Shown: positions 38,305-46,959, counted from the first letter of the stretch. The stretch: DNA of 64,000 bases from Methylobacterium sp. Leaf112 (GCF_001423295.1 NZ_LMNG01000030.1:370151-434150); one strand, 5' to 3'. A program made the numbers and translations. The notes: generated by a model not told the origin, from the letters alone.

Positions 38305-40124
38305 CGGACGAACCCGTGGCCCATTACCCGAACCTCACGACTCGCGCTGGCACGTACTACTTGCGTATGCGCGTGCCCCTGGAACTGGTTCGGGAACTCG
38401 GCCGAACGCACATCACCAAGAGCCTAAAGACCAAAGAGCGCCGCGTGGCGCTGGCTCGCTTTCGATTGGCTCAGGCACAGGCTGAGAGAGACTTCGAGGC
38501 CGCCCGATGTCAGAAAAAGGATGCGGACGCCCTTCGTACGCTTCTAGCAAAGGGGCGCCTTGAGCGCTTGATGCCAGAGCAGGTGCAGGAGATCGCCCAG
38601 CGCTGGTTCGCTAGCGCCGTGCAACACGTTGCACGATCGGCTGAGGAACAGGAGCGCCTTCGCATCCTGGATTGGGACATCGTGTTGGAGGATGCAAAGG
38701 CTGAAGGTGCGCTTCTCGAAAGTCCCGATCCCCTCCACTACGAGGAGCGCATTCAACACACCACCGACCAAATACTGCTTGCTGCCGGCGTGCCGCCCGT
38801 GCCGCTCGGCTCGGGGAAAATCCAGCGGCGCGTTCGTCAGCCGAGGGTCGATCGCAACACAATGCAGTACCGGCAACTAGCTGGCTTCGTGCGTCGCGGC
38901 CTCATCTCCTTGAACCGGAATCACGTCGCGCAATTGACTGGCGAGCTGCATCTTGACCGAGCCGAGGAGATCGGCCTTTCAGCCATTGGAGGATCGCTGA
39001 CGCCGAGGAGAACCCTGGATGAACTCATAGCCGCGTTCGAGGCTGATCCAGGGCGTGGAAGCCGAACTGGCAAAACGAACGTTGATTACGCGATGGTTTT
39101 TCTTGCCCTCCGAGAGGTCGTCGGGGCTTCCACCCCAGTCACACGCATCTCACGCGAGCAAGCCAAAAACGTCCGCGATCTCTTTAGGACGCTCCCGCCC
39201 AACGCAACGAAGCGGTTTCCTGGCAAGACACTTTCGCAGGCAGCGGAGATAGCAGCACGGACGGGCTTGGCATCCTTGAATACGCAGACGGTGAATTCAC
39301 ACCTGACGAAGGTCGCAACACTCTTTAACTGGGCTGTTCGAGAAGAGTGGATCGAGAAGAACCCTGCTTCGGGACTGTCGATCGACGAGGCCGCCCAGTC
39401 AAAACGTGAGCCGTTTTCGATTTCACAGTTACAGTCGATGTTCACGGCTCCCCTCTTCACAGGTTGCCAAGATGGCGATGCTGGGTACGCAAAGCCCGGC
39501 TCCGAGCGCCCCCGAAGTGCACGCTTCTGGGTGCCGCTACTAAGCCTGTTCCATGGGCTCCGCCTGAATGAGGCTTGCCAGCTTCGCCCCGAAGACATTG
39601 TCGAGCGCGATGGTGTGCCGGCGATCTTTGTCAGGTCCGCCGATATCAGCCAGCGCGTTAAGAGCCGTGCCGGGACCCGGATCATCCCTCTGCACCCCGA
39701 AATAATCGGCATCGGCTTCCTAGCCTTTGTGGTCCAGGCGCGTATCGACCAAAAGGAGCGCTTGTTCCCCGAGCTAAGTCAGGACACACGAGGCTACTAT
39801 TCCGATGCTTTCCAAAAGTGGTTCTCCCGTTTTCTGGGTAGCTGCGGTGCGATCGGGCCCGGTAAGAGCTTCCACTGCTTCCGGCACGGCTGGGCGGACC
39901 GTCTACGTGAAGCAGGAGTGCCAGAAGTTCGTAGGCGGGCGCTGGGGGGCTGGGCCAACACCGGTGTTGACGCGGGTTATGGGCGTGGATTTCCCACTCG
40001 GATGCTGGCTGATGACATCGCGAGGGTCGCCTACCTCGGCCTTGACCTGACGTTCTTACGGACATCCTCCCCGAATAGCGAGACTGCTTCCACGCTTGGC
40101 GGTTGCTCTGTTGATGAGACCTGA
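38301..40124 (+). CDS. Tyrosine recombinase (integrase) of element 1
   Basis: A 607-residue site-specific integrase. The N-terminal part resembles the DUF6538-type DNA-binding region (YYLRMRVPLELVRELGRTHITKSLKTKE). The catalytic domain shows the first Arg in HGLRLNEACQL (near residue 420), HxxR in HCFRHGWADRLREAGV (near 527) and the likely nucleophile Tyr in GVDAGYGRG (near 560). It reads away from the tRNA, starting 85 nt past the CCA. It presumably catalyses integration at the tRNA 3' end. A copy of the CGTGCAAC/GTTGCACG palindrome lies inside it. Confidence 0.92.
   Translation: MADEPVAHYPNLTTRAGTYYLRMRVPLELVRELGRTHITKSLKTKERRVALARFRLAQAQAERDFEAARCQKKDADALRTLLAKGRLERLMPEQVQEIAQRWFASAVQHVARSAEEQERLRILDWDIVLEDAKAEGALLESPDPLHYEERIQHTTDQILLAAGVPPVPLGSGKIQRRVRQPRVDRNTMQYRQLAGFVRRGLISLNRNHVAQLTGELHLDRAEEIGLSAIGGSLTPRRTLDELIAAFEADPGRGSRTGKTNVDYAMVFLALREVVGASTPVTRISREQAKNVRDLFRTLPPNATKRFPGKTLSQAAEIAARTGLASLNTQTVNSHLTKVATLFNWAVREEWIEKNPASGLSIDEAAQSKREPFSISQLQSMFTAPLFTGCQDGDAGYAKPGSERPRSARFWVPLLSLFHGLRLNEACQLRPEDIVERDGVPAIFVRSADISQRVKSRAGTRIIPLHPEIIGIGFLAFVVQARIDQKERLFPELSQDTRGYYSDAFQKWFSRFLGSCGAIGPGKSFHCFRHGWADRLREAGVPEVRRRALGGWANTGVDAGYGRGFPTRMLADDIARVAYLGLDLTFLRTSSPNSETASTLGGCSVDET
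38619..38636. repeat. Dispersed palindrome, copy 1
   Basis: CGTGCAACACGTTGCACG, perfect 8-bp arms around AC, within the integrase coding region. One of six copies in element 1. Confidence 0.75.
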
Positions 40125-40328
40125 TAATGCTGGAGACGAAAGACGGGATTATCGCCTAGCTAGGTCTAAATGGCAAAGCACAAGGATTTTTTGGCTGTAA
40201 CGTATGCGCTATAAATGTGATCCTTGTATTATAAAGATTCAATTAAAGAGAGATAAATAGATAAGCTGAAATAATTGAAGAGATACTGACCCATACTGGC
40301 GACATTAATAACTTACGGATGGCAATGA

Positions 40329-40823
40329 ATGGAAAATGTTGCTAGGCACTTACAAGTCCGCGCTATATCTCTCCACCAGAGTGGAGATGATGGCGACACA
40401 TTTGCTCGGTCTGCATACAACAGATACTACTATGCTATGTTTTTGAGCGTTCGAAGCTGCCTCTCGGGCCTGAATGCTGCATGGTCTCGACTTCCTCACT
40501 CTAACTACCCGGAAGTCTTGGAAAACACGGTACAGAAAAAGATAAACGATGGCCGTCGTCGCGCTCAGAAAATCAGTGATCAAAAGCTTTTAAGAATCTG
40601 CTCACAAGGACTCAATGCGGCGCGAAATCTAGCTGACATAATGAAGGCTGGCTACTCGATCAGGGTTATATCTGATTATCAGCCAGAGATAAGAGTATCA
40701 TTTGATTCGAGTGATAGATTTAATTTAAACGGAGTTGACATAACTGTTGCTCACCAGTGGCCTCAGCAAGCGAAAGTTTTCGGTGTTTTGATAGCTCAGG
40801 CTTGGAGGCAGATCGATGTTTGA
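40329..40823 (+). CDS. HEPN-domain-like protein of the retron-like locus
   Basis: A 164-residue, mostly helical protein. Residues 27-38 (ARSAYNRYYYAMF) and the following VRSCL, plus AARNLADI around 98-104, match the pattern of HEPN proteins (SAxNRxYYAxF followed later by RNxADY). HEPN proteins often act as ribonucleases or toxins in defence and toxin-antitoxin systems. The canonical catalytic R-x4-6-H is not evident; R54 and H57 are too close, so activity is uncertain. The gene is AT-rich, follows a 200-bp AT-rich leader, and overlaps the next gene by 8 nt. Confidence 0.6.
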   Translation: MENVARHLQVRAISLHQSGDDGDTFARSAYNRYYYAMFLSVRSCLSGLNAAWSRLPHSNYPEVLENTVQKKINDGRRRAQKISDQKLLRICSQGLNAARNLADIMKAGYSIRVISDYQPEIRVSFDSSDRFNLNGVDITVAHQWPQQAKVFGVLIAQAWRQIDV

Positions 40824-41544
40824 GATTGAGTTTTTGGCAGATATGATTGGCCAATTCGATGTTAAATTAAGTGGGCCGATTGTATACAGCCCCTCCGAAG
40901 TCGACTTGTTTTACGCCTTTATAAAAACAGAACTCAATGAGAAAGGTGTAGAAGTACCATCGAAATCGAGCCTATTGGAGATTTCGGGCTTTCTCCAAGC
41001 ACAAGGATTTACAGTTAATTTCATCAGAACCGGCGGATCGTATCAAGATGCGGAAGCAGGTATACGGGCGATTGTTTCACGCACCATTCCAAATGATATT
41101 TTATACTGCTTCATGTCAGTGGATGCTGGAGTTGCGTCAGTATGGATAACGCCTAAGCGAGCTTTATCTGAGATTGAGTCGTCCCTTCTGCGCGCAAAGA
41201 TCGAAGACTATTTAAGCGACATCGATCTGAAATTGGATCAGATAATCCTTACATTAGACGAAAATCTACCAAGCAAATTCGCCTGCCTTACATACATCAG
41301 AATAAAGGCGCCTATAGGGCTGCCGCAAATAGTAGAAGCTATGAAATCTAGGGGGTTTGATGTTCCGTCCAATGAATGGATGTCTAAACACTTAGATAAT
41401 ATACGCAAGGGGGGATTAATTACACGTCTTAAAAGCGGAGGTTATGCTGTTTCTTTAAGTGGTCTAAAGGCTTTAGGTAGCGCCAAAGACCGAACTAGCC
41501 CTGATATAACGCGAGTGCTTGATCTCGCACGCCGTGTGCGGTAA
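40816..41544 (+). CDS. Winged-helix protein of the retron-like locus, unknown N-terminal domain
   Basis: A 242-residue protein whose C-terminal third (about residues 174-222: GLPQIVEAMKSRGFDVPSNEWMSKHLDNIRKGGLITRL) reads as a winged helix-turn-helix. The N-terminal 150 residues mix alpha and beta elements with no family I recognise. Its ATG overlaps the HEPN-like stop (ATGTTTGA), implying coupled translation and a possible complex. The stop lies 9 nt before arm a1 of the retron RNA. It could be an effector, or an antitoxin-like partner bound by msDNA. Confidence 0.6.
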   Translation: MFEIEFLADMIGQFDVKLSGPIVYSPSEVDLFYAFIKTELNEKGVEVPSKSSLLEISGFLQAQGFTVNFIRTGGSYQDAEAGIRAIVSRTIPNDILYCFMSVDAGVASVWITPKRALSEIESSLLRAKIEDYLSDIDLKLDQIILTLDENLPSKFACLTYIRIKAPIGLPQIVEAMKSRGFDVPSNEWMSKHLDNIRKGGLITRLKSGGYAVSLSGLKALGSAKDRTSPDITRVLDLARRVR

Positions 41545-41553
41545 CGTGATGGC

Positions 41554-41701
41554 GCGGGAGTCTCAGGCGCGGGTGTGTATCATGCCCATTTGCCAAGGTT
41601 AAACACATAAGGTCGCCGTCTAAAGCGGCGGCCTTCCTTCGAAAGTCCACCACTTTAGACGGCACTCTACGGAAGCTTGCTTCGCTAAATGAGACTCCCG
41701 C
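41554..41701 (+). ncRNA. Candidate retron msr-msd RNA
   Basis: Between the winged-helix gene and the reverse transcriptase lies a 148-nt segment closed by perfect 12-bp complementary ends: a1 GCGGGAGTCTCA (41554-41565) and a2 TGAGACTCCCGC (41690-41701). Inside are a TGTGT/ACACA stem (41574-41578 with 41603-41607) in the msr position, and an 11-bp perfect stem GCCGTCTAAAG/CTTTAGACGGC (41615-41625 with 41653-41663, 27-nt loop) in the msd position. A GAAGC-TT-GCTTC hairpin follows (41672-41683). This layout is that of retron ncRNAs; the branching guanosine, perhaps the G after a1, is not proven. Confidence 0.8.
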
Positions 41702-42657
41702 AAACCCTTCTGAACTCAATCTTTTTTACATTTGCGCTTGAGCAAGAGTTTGTTTCTGCTTTTGGAACTTCACTTCAAGCCATAGAACGTTCTGAAATCG
41801 AGCGATTAGCGGCTTTGCAACTCCCCCCAATAACATCTGAGGACGCTTTAGCGTTGATGATTGGGGTGAATCCAGGAATGATCTGGTCGCTCGTAAATAG
41901 GAATTACAAATACTACGACTCATTTGTCATAAAGAAGGGCGCGAAAGAAAGGCGCATTTCAGCTCCGCGCGTCTCTATGAAATTAATCCAAAAATGGATT
42001 TCGCTCCACTTGGAGAATGCATATGATCCGCCGGACCATGTCTATGGATTTGTCGCCGGACGATCACATTTAGATGCAGCGTCCAAGCACTGCGAAGCAC
42101 AATGGATCCATTCCTTCGACATACGAAACTTTTTTCAAAATACACCAAGTAACGTCGTTGAAAATTCTCTTCTTGAAATTGGATATAAAGAGCCGTCTAC
42201 GGACATAATCGTTCCGCTATGTACTCTAGCGGGGTTTCTTGCCCAGGGTGCGCCGACAAGTCCGGTGTTGTCAAACATGGCCTTCAAAAAGGTTGATGCG
42301 CAACTGGCTGAAGTTGCAGCGGCTGAAGGTTTGAATTTGACGCGGTATGCTGACGATATTGTATTCTCGGGCATAAAAGCACCTAACTCCGCGCTCATCG
42401 AAATAATAAAGCGCATCCTAGCGCAAACTCCTTGGAGTTTGGCTGAAGAAAAATCCCATTTCAGCGAGGCGCCTAATCGCCGCAAAGTCCACGGATTATT
42501 GGTTCACGGAAATAAGCCAAGATTGACTAAAGGTTATCGGAATCGCATACGTGGATTTGAGCATGCTATGCACAAGGGCAAAATCAAGCCAGAAGACTTG
42601 ATCAGGATCAAAGGTCACTTAAATTATGCCGCATACGTAGAAAAAAAGTTTATATAG
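41689..42657 (+). CDS. Retron-type reverse transcriptase
   Basis: A 322-residue RT without maturase or endonuclease domains, the size of retron RTs. Motifs in order: YGFVAGRSHLDAA (119-131), SFDIRNFF with the first catalytic Asp (D144), QGAPTSPVLSN (186-196), YADD (220-223) and RKVHGLLV (265-272), which occupies the retron VTG position. It would copy part of the adjacent RNA into msDNA. The first ATG (41689) overlaps arm a2; residues up to about 45 are unlike known RTs, so an internal start is possible. AT-rich like its two upstream partners. Confidence 0.9.
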   Translation: MRLPQTLLNSIFFTFALEQEFVSAFGTSLQAIERSEIERLAALQLPPITSEDALALMIGVNPGMIWSLVNRNYKYYDSFVIKKGAKERRISAPRVSMKLIQKWISLHLENAYDPPDHVYGFVAGRSHLDAASKHCEAQWIHSFDIRNFFQNTPSNVVENSLLEIGYKEPSTDIIVPLCTLAGFLAQGAPTSPVLSNMAFKKVDAQLAEVAAAEGLNLTRYADDIVFSGIKAPNSALIEIIKRILAQTPWSLAEEKSHFSEAPNRRKVHGLLVHGNKPRLTKGYRNRIRGFEHAMHKGKIKPEDLIRIKGHLNYAAYVEKKFI

Positions 42658-42672
42658 CGGTATATTCTGTGT

Positions 42673-44257
42673 ATGTCTTATCTCATCGGCGCCGCTACCG
42701 AAACTGCGGCACCTAAACCTGTAACTGCCAGCATGCTCGACGGGATCGCGAGCGACCTCCTGAAGTTCGCTTCGCGCCAGCTCTTCCGCTCGCTCCTGTC
42801 CAGCGTGTTCGGCGACGGCTCAGGCGGCACCGGCTCCAACACCGGGATCGGTGGTGGACTCAGCGCGGCCATCATGGGCGCGTTCGGGGTGAAGGCAGCC
42901 CAGACCCAGGCGACAAGCGCTGTCGGCACTGACATCGGAGCCTCGCTGATCGGCGGCGTGGACAAGGCGTCCGGCACGGCGGCATCCGGCATCCGGTATC
43001 GTCTCTCTCTCTCTCTCTCTCTCTCTCGGATGCTGCCAAGGGCGCGACAGGCAGCTTCGGGGATGTCCCGTCCAAGATCGCGACCATGCTCAAGGGCCTG
43101 GGTGCCTCGGACGCGGGCGTGGCCGGCTTCCTGGGCAACGTTCGGGCGGAGAGTGGTTTCAAGGCAGACGCGGTCAAAGCGAAGAGCGGGGCCTATAGCC
43201 TGATCCAAGCCCTCGGACCGCGCAAGGCGGAGCTGTTCAAGACCTACGCTCGCCCCCGTCCGTCGACGATCAGGTGGCCTTCATCAAGAAGGAACTCCAG
43301 ACCACCGAAGGCGCCTCGCTCAAGATGCTCCAGGGCTCGTCGACCATCGCGGACGGCGTGAAGGTGGGTGTGCGCTTCGAGCGTCCTGAGGGTTATGCCG
43401 ACGCAGCGCGGGCGGGCGACCTCTCCCTGGTCCCCGACTTCGGCAAGCGGCTGGGCTAAGCGGGCAAATTTGGGTTCGTGGGTTCGGTCACACCCGGAGC
43501 CCAGAGCCTGGAAGGTGCGCCCCTGTCGGACGAGACCGTGTCAAGCTCAACAGCCGGTTCGACGAGATCAGCACCAAGACGGCCGGGCTCGACACCTCGT
43601 TCTCGCAGATAGGCAACGCTCTGGAGTGCGCCAACCCGCAAATCCTCAGCAGCGTCGACGGGGTTACCAGTTCCCTGACGCAGGGCGGCTCGAACATCGG
43701 GCCGGCCTTCAATCAGGTCTCGACCGACATCACCAAGGGCGGCTCGTCCGTCCTGACGGCGTTCGAGAGCCTGAAGAAGAGCGCGGCGGCGGCATCGGGA
43801 AAATCTTCGACATCGGCTCCGGCAGGAATGGCGACGGCCTCGACCTCAGCGCCGGATCGGTTGCCTCGTGGTTCCACTCCGGCGGCATCATCGGTAGCGG
43901 AGCGCAGGTCACCGGGCAGGCGGCGGCCAGCCTGTGGTCCGGGGCTCCGAAGTTCCATACCGGCGGCATCGTCGGCGGGCTCAAGAGCCGCGAGCGCGCG
44001 ATCATCGCCAAGGACGACGAGGCGATTTTCCCGACCGTCCGGATGGCCGACGGCTCATTCGGTGTCCGTGCAACGGGTTTCACCGGTGGCGACATCGTCA
44101 TCCAGGCCAACGGCTCGTCCGGCAACGCTCAGAAGGATCAGGCCCATCAGAAGGGCATGGCCCGCGAGGTGAAGGAAAGCCTACGCGCCCTGATCCGCGA
44201 AGAGATGTTGAACAACAGCCGGGCGGGCGGATCGCTCCAGAGGCAGGAGGCTACTGA
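42673..44257 (+). pseudogene. Phage tail tape-measure protein remnant with tail-lysozyme segment
   Basis: At least three frame changes break one phage tail gene. Frame 1 (42673 to about 43000) encodes a Gly/Ala-rich tape-measure-like part. After the (TC)13 tract the sequence continues in another frame with MLKGLGASDAGVAGFLGNVRAESGF, a tail-lysozyme-like domain. Near 43260 it moves to a third frame (VAFIKKELQTTEGASLKML). Later it continues in further frames with SFSQIGNALE and GSVASWFHSGGIIGSG-type tape-measure C-terminal sequence up to about 44257. The gene lost both ends and cannot make a full product. Confidence 0.75.
43002..43027 (+). repeat. (TC)13 dinucleotide tract
   Basis: Thirteen uninterrupted TC units lie exactly where the tape-measure reading frame is lost. 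Slippage in such tracts causes frameshifts. A tract this long is unusual in a high-GC genome. Confidence 0.95.
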
Positions 44258-44265
44258 GACTGGGC

Positions 44266-44281
44266 GTGCAACTTGTTGCAC
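44266..44281. repeat. Dispersed palindrome, copy 2
   Basis: GTGCAACTTGTTGCAC, perfect 7-bp arms around TT, at the 3' end of the tail-gene remnant and about 220 bp upstream of the ribbon-helix-helix gene. Confidence 0.8.
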
Positions 44282-44499
44282 CGCCTGTCCGGTGATTGAC
44301 AATGTATTGTGCCTGGGGTGTACCCTACACAAAATCCATTGTCAGTATCAATTGCTATTTTTCTCAATAAAATAAATACTTTTGCTTGCCGTCAGAGTAA
44401 ATACAAGGTAGGCGTTTCTAGTAGATTCTGGCGATTGCGTCATTCGCGCAGGACTCGGCCGTGATGAAGCCGGGCCCATCCCTACCCCGGAGTAAATCC

Positions 44500-44694
44500 A
44501 TGAAGCGAACTCCCATCACCGTTCGTGCGTCGGCTGATCTCGTCTCGAAAATCGACGACGTCGCACGCGACCTCGGATCGAAGACTGTTCAGCGTGTTTC
44601 GAGGGGCGCCGTTATTCGTGCGGCCTGCGAGGAATACGTCACGCGCCACTCGTCCCGTGCAACGCGTTGCACGGCTTCCGCCAGACCTACCTAG
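44500..44694 (+). CDS. Ribbon-helix-helix-like small DNA-binding protein
   Basis: A 64-residue protein beginning MKRTPITVRASADLVSKIDD, a strand followed by two helices as in CopG/Arc-type ribbon-helix-helix repressors. ATG 44500 is chosen because GGAG lies about 10 nt upstream. A perfect 20-bp palindrome overlaps its 3' end and precedes the next gene, so it is a candidate to bind the dispersed palindrome. That link is inference. Confidence 0.55.
   Translation: MKRTPITVRASADLVSKIDDVARDLGSKTVQRVSRGAVIRAACEEYVTRHSSRATRCTASARPT
44655..44674. repeat. Dispersed palindrome, copy 3 (perfect 20 bp)
   Basis: CCGTGCAACGCGTTGCACGG is a perfect 20-bp palindrome, the longest copy. It lies 32 bp upstream of the 44706 gene start and inside the end of the ribbon-helix-helix gene. 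Confidence 0.9.
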
Positions 44695-44705
44695 GAGCAA
44701 GTCCC

Positions 44706-45182
44706 ATGTCCCAAGATGCAGGCATCATCCGGATCACCCGCGCGACGCGGATCGAAGCCACCCCTCAACCGATCGTCGTGTCCCGGAAGTCGGCCGACCT
44801 TGCGCTTACGCAGCGCAGTGCAGGGGCAAAGCCGGGCACGCGCGGTCCTCACACCAACCTCTTCCAGGGAGGCATGCCTGCGAAAAAGAGCGCTCCGGCA
44901 CCGGAGCTGACCGTCGCTCAACGCGTGACGGCCTTCGCGGCGACACGGAAGCTCACCAAGCCCCAAGTGGCCATCCTCGGCGTCGTCGCGTCCCATGTTT
45001 TGACCTACGGCGCCGCCCTGACCGACGACGGCTTCGTGGTCGCGAAGACAGCGGGCGTCGATTACGAGACCGAGTTCAAATCGGCACGCGACAAGCTCCT
45101 GAACGCGGGCATTCTCCGGATGCGCTCAGTTGGTGCGATCGGCATCGACGGCTTCGACCTCGGCGCAGGGGTGAACCTGTGA
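44706..45182 (+). CDS. Hypothetical protein, 158 aa
   Basis: A basic, soluble protein starting after an AGGAG site. The C-terminal half (SKPQVAILGV-type helix, then TDDGFVVAKTAGVDYETEFKSARDKLLNAGILRM) looks like a winged-helix fold, suggesting DNA binding. The N-terminal 70 residues are low in structure. The stop overlaps the next gene's GTG. No family recognised. Confidence 0.6.
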   Translation: MSQDAGIIRITRATRIEATPQPIVVSRKSADLALTQRSAGAKPGTRGPHTNLFQGGMPAKKSAPAPELTVAQRVTAFAATRKLTKPQVAILGVVASHVLTYGAALTDDGFVVAKTAGVDYETEFKSARDKLLNAGILRMRSVGAIGIDGFDLGAGVNL

Positions 45183-45640
45183 ACTGCATCGCCCTTCAGC
45201 GCGTGGAGGCGAAGTTCGCGGGGCGCCCGCCTCTCGACCTCGTGGCGTGCGCCCGTCTTCTGTCTCGGGCCCACGCGGCGCACGCTCTTGATCTTGGCAC
45301 GCGGCGTGTACCCCCATGCGTCGAGGCAAAGCATGCGCGGAGGGTGGTGCGTGTTCAGGGGCTCGACTATTTCTGGGCCGTTGTCGCACTCCAGGCAGCC
45401 ATCGCCGACCTCATTGAGGAACATCCGTATACTGTCAGGGGGGCGCTGGCATCCGATCTGAGGCGGTTTGCGGGGCGCCAGCTTCGGCATGTCGCCGATC
45501 CTGCCGGAGCCGTCAACACAGGCTTCCCAATCCAGGCCCTCCTGCCTCCTAGGCGCTACCTCCCTGACACCGTGCCCGCCGCCCTCGTTGAGGTGTTCGG
45601 CGAAGCTCTGGACCTCATGCCCTGCGCCCTCGCAGCCTGA
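45179..45640 (+). CDS. Hypothetical protein, 153 aa
   Basis: Starts at a GTG overlapping the previous stop (GTGA), implying translational coupling. The protein is helical and rich in Ala and Leu, with no membrane segment strong enough to call. It belongs to the small-gene module 44.5-47 kb. Function unknown. Confidence 0.55.
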   Translation: MNCIALQRVEAKFAGRPPLDLVACARLLSRAHAAHALDLGTRRVPPCVEAKHARRVVRVQGLDYFWAVVALQAAIADLIEEHPYTVRGALASDLRRFAGRQLRHVADPAGAVNTGFPIQALLPPRRYLPDTVPAALVEVFGEALDLMPCALAA

Positions 45641-45654
45641 CTGGAGTACAAATC

Positions 45655-45900
45655 ATGAACACGGATCGAGACCCATCCCTGATACTTCCCCTTGCGGACT
45701 ACCCGTTCGCGGTCAAATGCCTTGCCGACCTCGCCAGCATCGCGGCCGATCTGGAGCCGAAAGAGCTGGCCAAGATGATCCGCAAAGCATCGCCGGCTGA
45801 TCGCAGGAACCTGCACCGGCTCGCCCTTACCGTCCTCTGCGGAACGAGCCCGAAGCTGGCCGCTGCCGCAGAGGCCTTCCCCCCTTCCCTCGAAAACTAG
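45655..45900 (+). CDS. Hypothetical protein, 81 aa
   Basis: A small helical acidic/basic protein (LADYPFAVKCLADLASIAADLEPKEL). It lies 14 nt after the previous gene and 9 nt before the next, in the same direction, so probably in one operon. No family recognised. Confidence 0.55.
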   Translation: MNTDRDPSLILPLADYPFAVKCLADLASIAADLEPKELAKMIRKASPADRRNLHRLALTVLCGTSPKLAAAAEAFPPSLEN

Positions 45901-45909
45901 GAGGCAGCC

Positions 45910-46302
45910 ATGTCCCGCTCCCCCACTCGCGCACGCCTATCTTCCCGTGCACACCGTAAACCGATCCCGACACCCCCGCCCGCCGCAATGCTGGACGCCA
46001 TGCGCCCCGTCTCGGCGGAGCGAACCCTGCGAGAGAAGCTGGCACTTGTGACCGGCGCTCTCGTCGCGGACCTCCTCACTGCGCAGGAGAAGACTCTGGA
46101 AGAGGCCGCCACCCTCACCGGCTTCTCGACCGCTCAGCTCCGGGCCGATGGGTTGGAGTTTGCCATGGCCCTTGTCCGCGCCATGGGCTCCGAACTGTCT
46201 GCCCTCATGGATGCCGACACGGCAGAGAGCGAGGCTGCCCAAATCGCCCGCATCGCCGCCAATGCCCATGGCACGGCGCACGTGCCCGGCACGATGGTGT
46301 GA
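45910..46302 (+). CDS. Hypothetical protein, 130 aa
   Basis: An Arg/Pro-rich N-terminus (residues 1-27) is followed by helical sequence (EKLALVTGALVADLLTAQEKTLEEAATLTGF). AGGAGG lies before the ATG. Position within the small-gene module is the only context. Function unknown. Confidence 0.55.
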   Translation: MSRSPTRARLSSRAHRKPIPTPPPAAMLDAMRPVSAERTLREKLALVTGALVADLLTAQEKTLEEAATLTGFSTAQLRADGLEFAMALVRAMGSELSALMDADTAESEAAQIARIAANAHGTAHVPGTMV

Positions 46303-46347
46303 GCTGTTCCGATACGAACCGACACGATACCGAAACGAGACTGTCCC

Positions 46348-46953
46348 ATGCCCCGCCCATGCTCGCTTTGCTCACACCCCTCACTGGCTGCGATCGATGT
46401 CGCCCTTCAGGGCGGGGCTTCGCTCGACGAGGTGGTTGCCCTCTTCGAACTTCCCTCACGGTCCGCCCTTCAGCGGCACCGCGTCAGCCACTTGGGCCGC
46501 GCGGTGACCTTCCACATCCCGCCGGCTGTCTCCGCGCCACCCCCGACGCCGGTTGCGATCGACACACCTGCGCACGATCCTGTCAGTCCGGAAGCGGCGC
46601 TTGCCGCACTCTTCGAACGAGCGACTGGCGGCCCGGCGCGGTCACTTCAGGAAATCACCCAGCTCACGGTGAACGGCCTTATGCACGTGTATGCAGTGGC
46701 AAACACCTCCGGAGACCTAGGCGTTTCCGTCCGAGCCTTGCGCGAGCTGAGGGCGCTACTCCAGTTTCATGCCCTGGTCCCACCCGAGAGGCTTCGCCAG
46801 CACCCTGGCTGGCACGAACCGCCACAGCCGCGTGATCCGGTTTTCGCGCTTGAACGCCTGCTTCTGGCCCAAGCTACCGGCAGCGCTAACGAGGAAGCCG
46901 CCGCACGCGCAGAGCTTGGCGACCTCGCTTGGCCAGCGGACCCGATCCACTGA
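46348..46953 (+). CDS. Hypothetical phage-type protein with N-terminal CxxC and HTH-like segment
   Basis: A 201-residue protein. Residues 5-8 form CSLC, followed by HPSLAAIDVALQGGASLDEVVALFELPSRSALQRHRVSHL, a pattern of small phage proteins that combine a Cys motif with a helix-turn-helix. Some terminase small subunits look similar, but this is not established. The C-terminal half is helical (VNGLMHVYAVANTSGDLG). Confidence 0.55.
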   Translation: MPRPCSLCSHPSLAAIDVALQGGASLDEVVALFELPSRSALQRHRVSHLGRAVTFHIPPAVSAPPPTPVAIDTPAHDPVSPEAALAALFERATGGPARSLQEITQLTVNGLMHVYAVANTSGDLGVSVRALRELRALLQFHALVPPERLRQHPGWHEPPQPRDPVFALERLLLAQATGSANEEAAARAELGDLAWPADPIH

Positions 46954-46959
46954 CACCAG

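Noticed and set aside
37977..38411. 144-codon minus-strand frame containing WARQDSNLQPDRYERS
   Set aside because: This is the well-known artefact of translating a tRNA antisense; the tRNA on the plus strand explains it.
41689..42657. Reverse transcriptase as group II intron or diversity-generating retroelement
   Set aside because: No maturase or endonuclease domain, no intron 5' GTGYG-type end seen, and no template/variable repeat pair; the size, YADD motif and upstream a1/a2 arms fit a retron.
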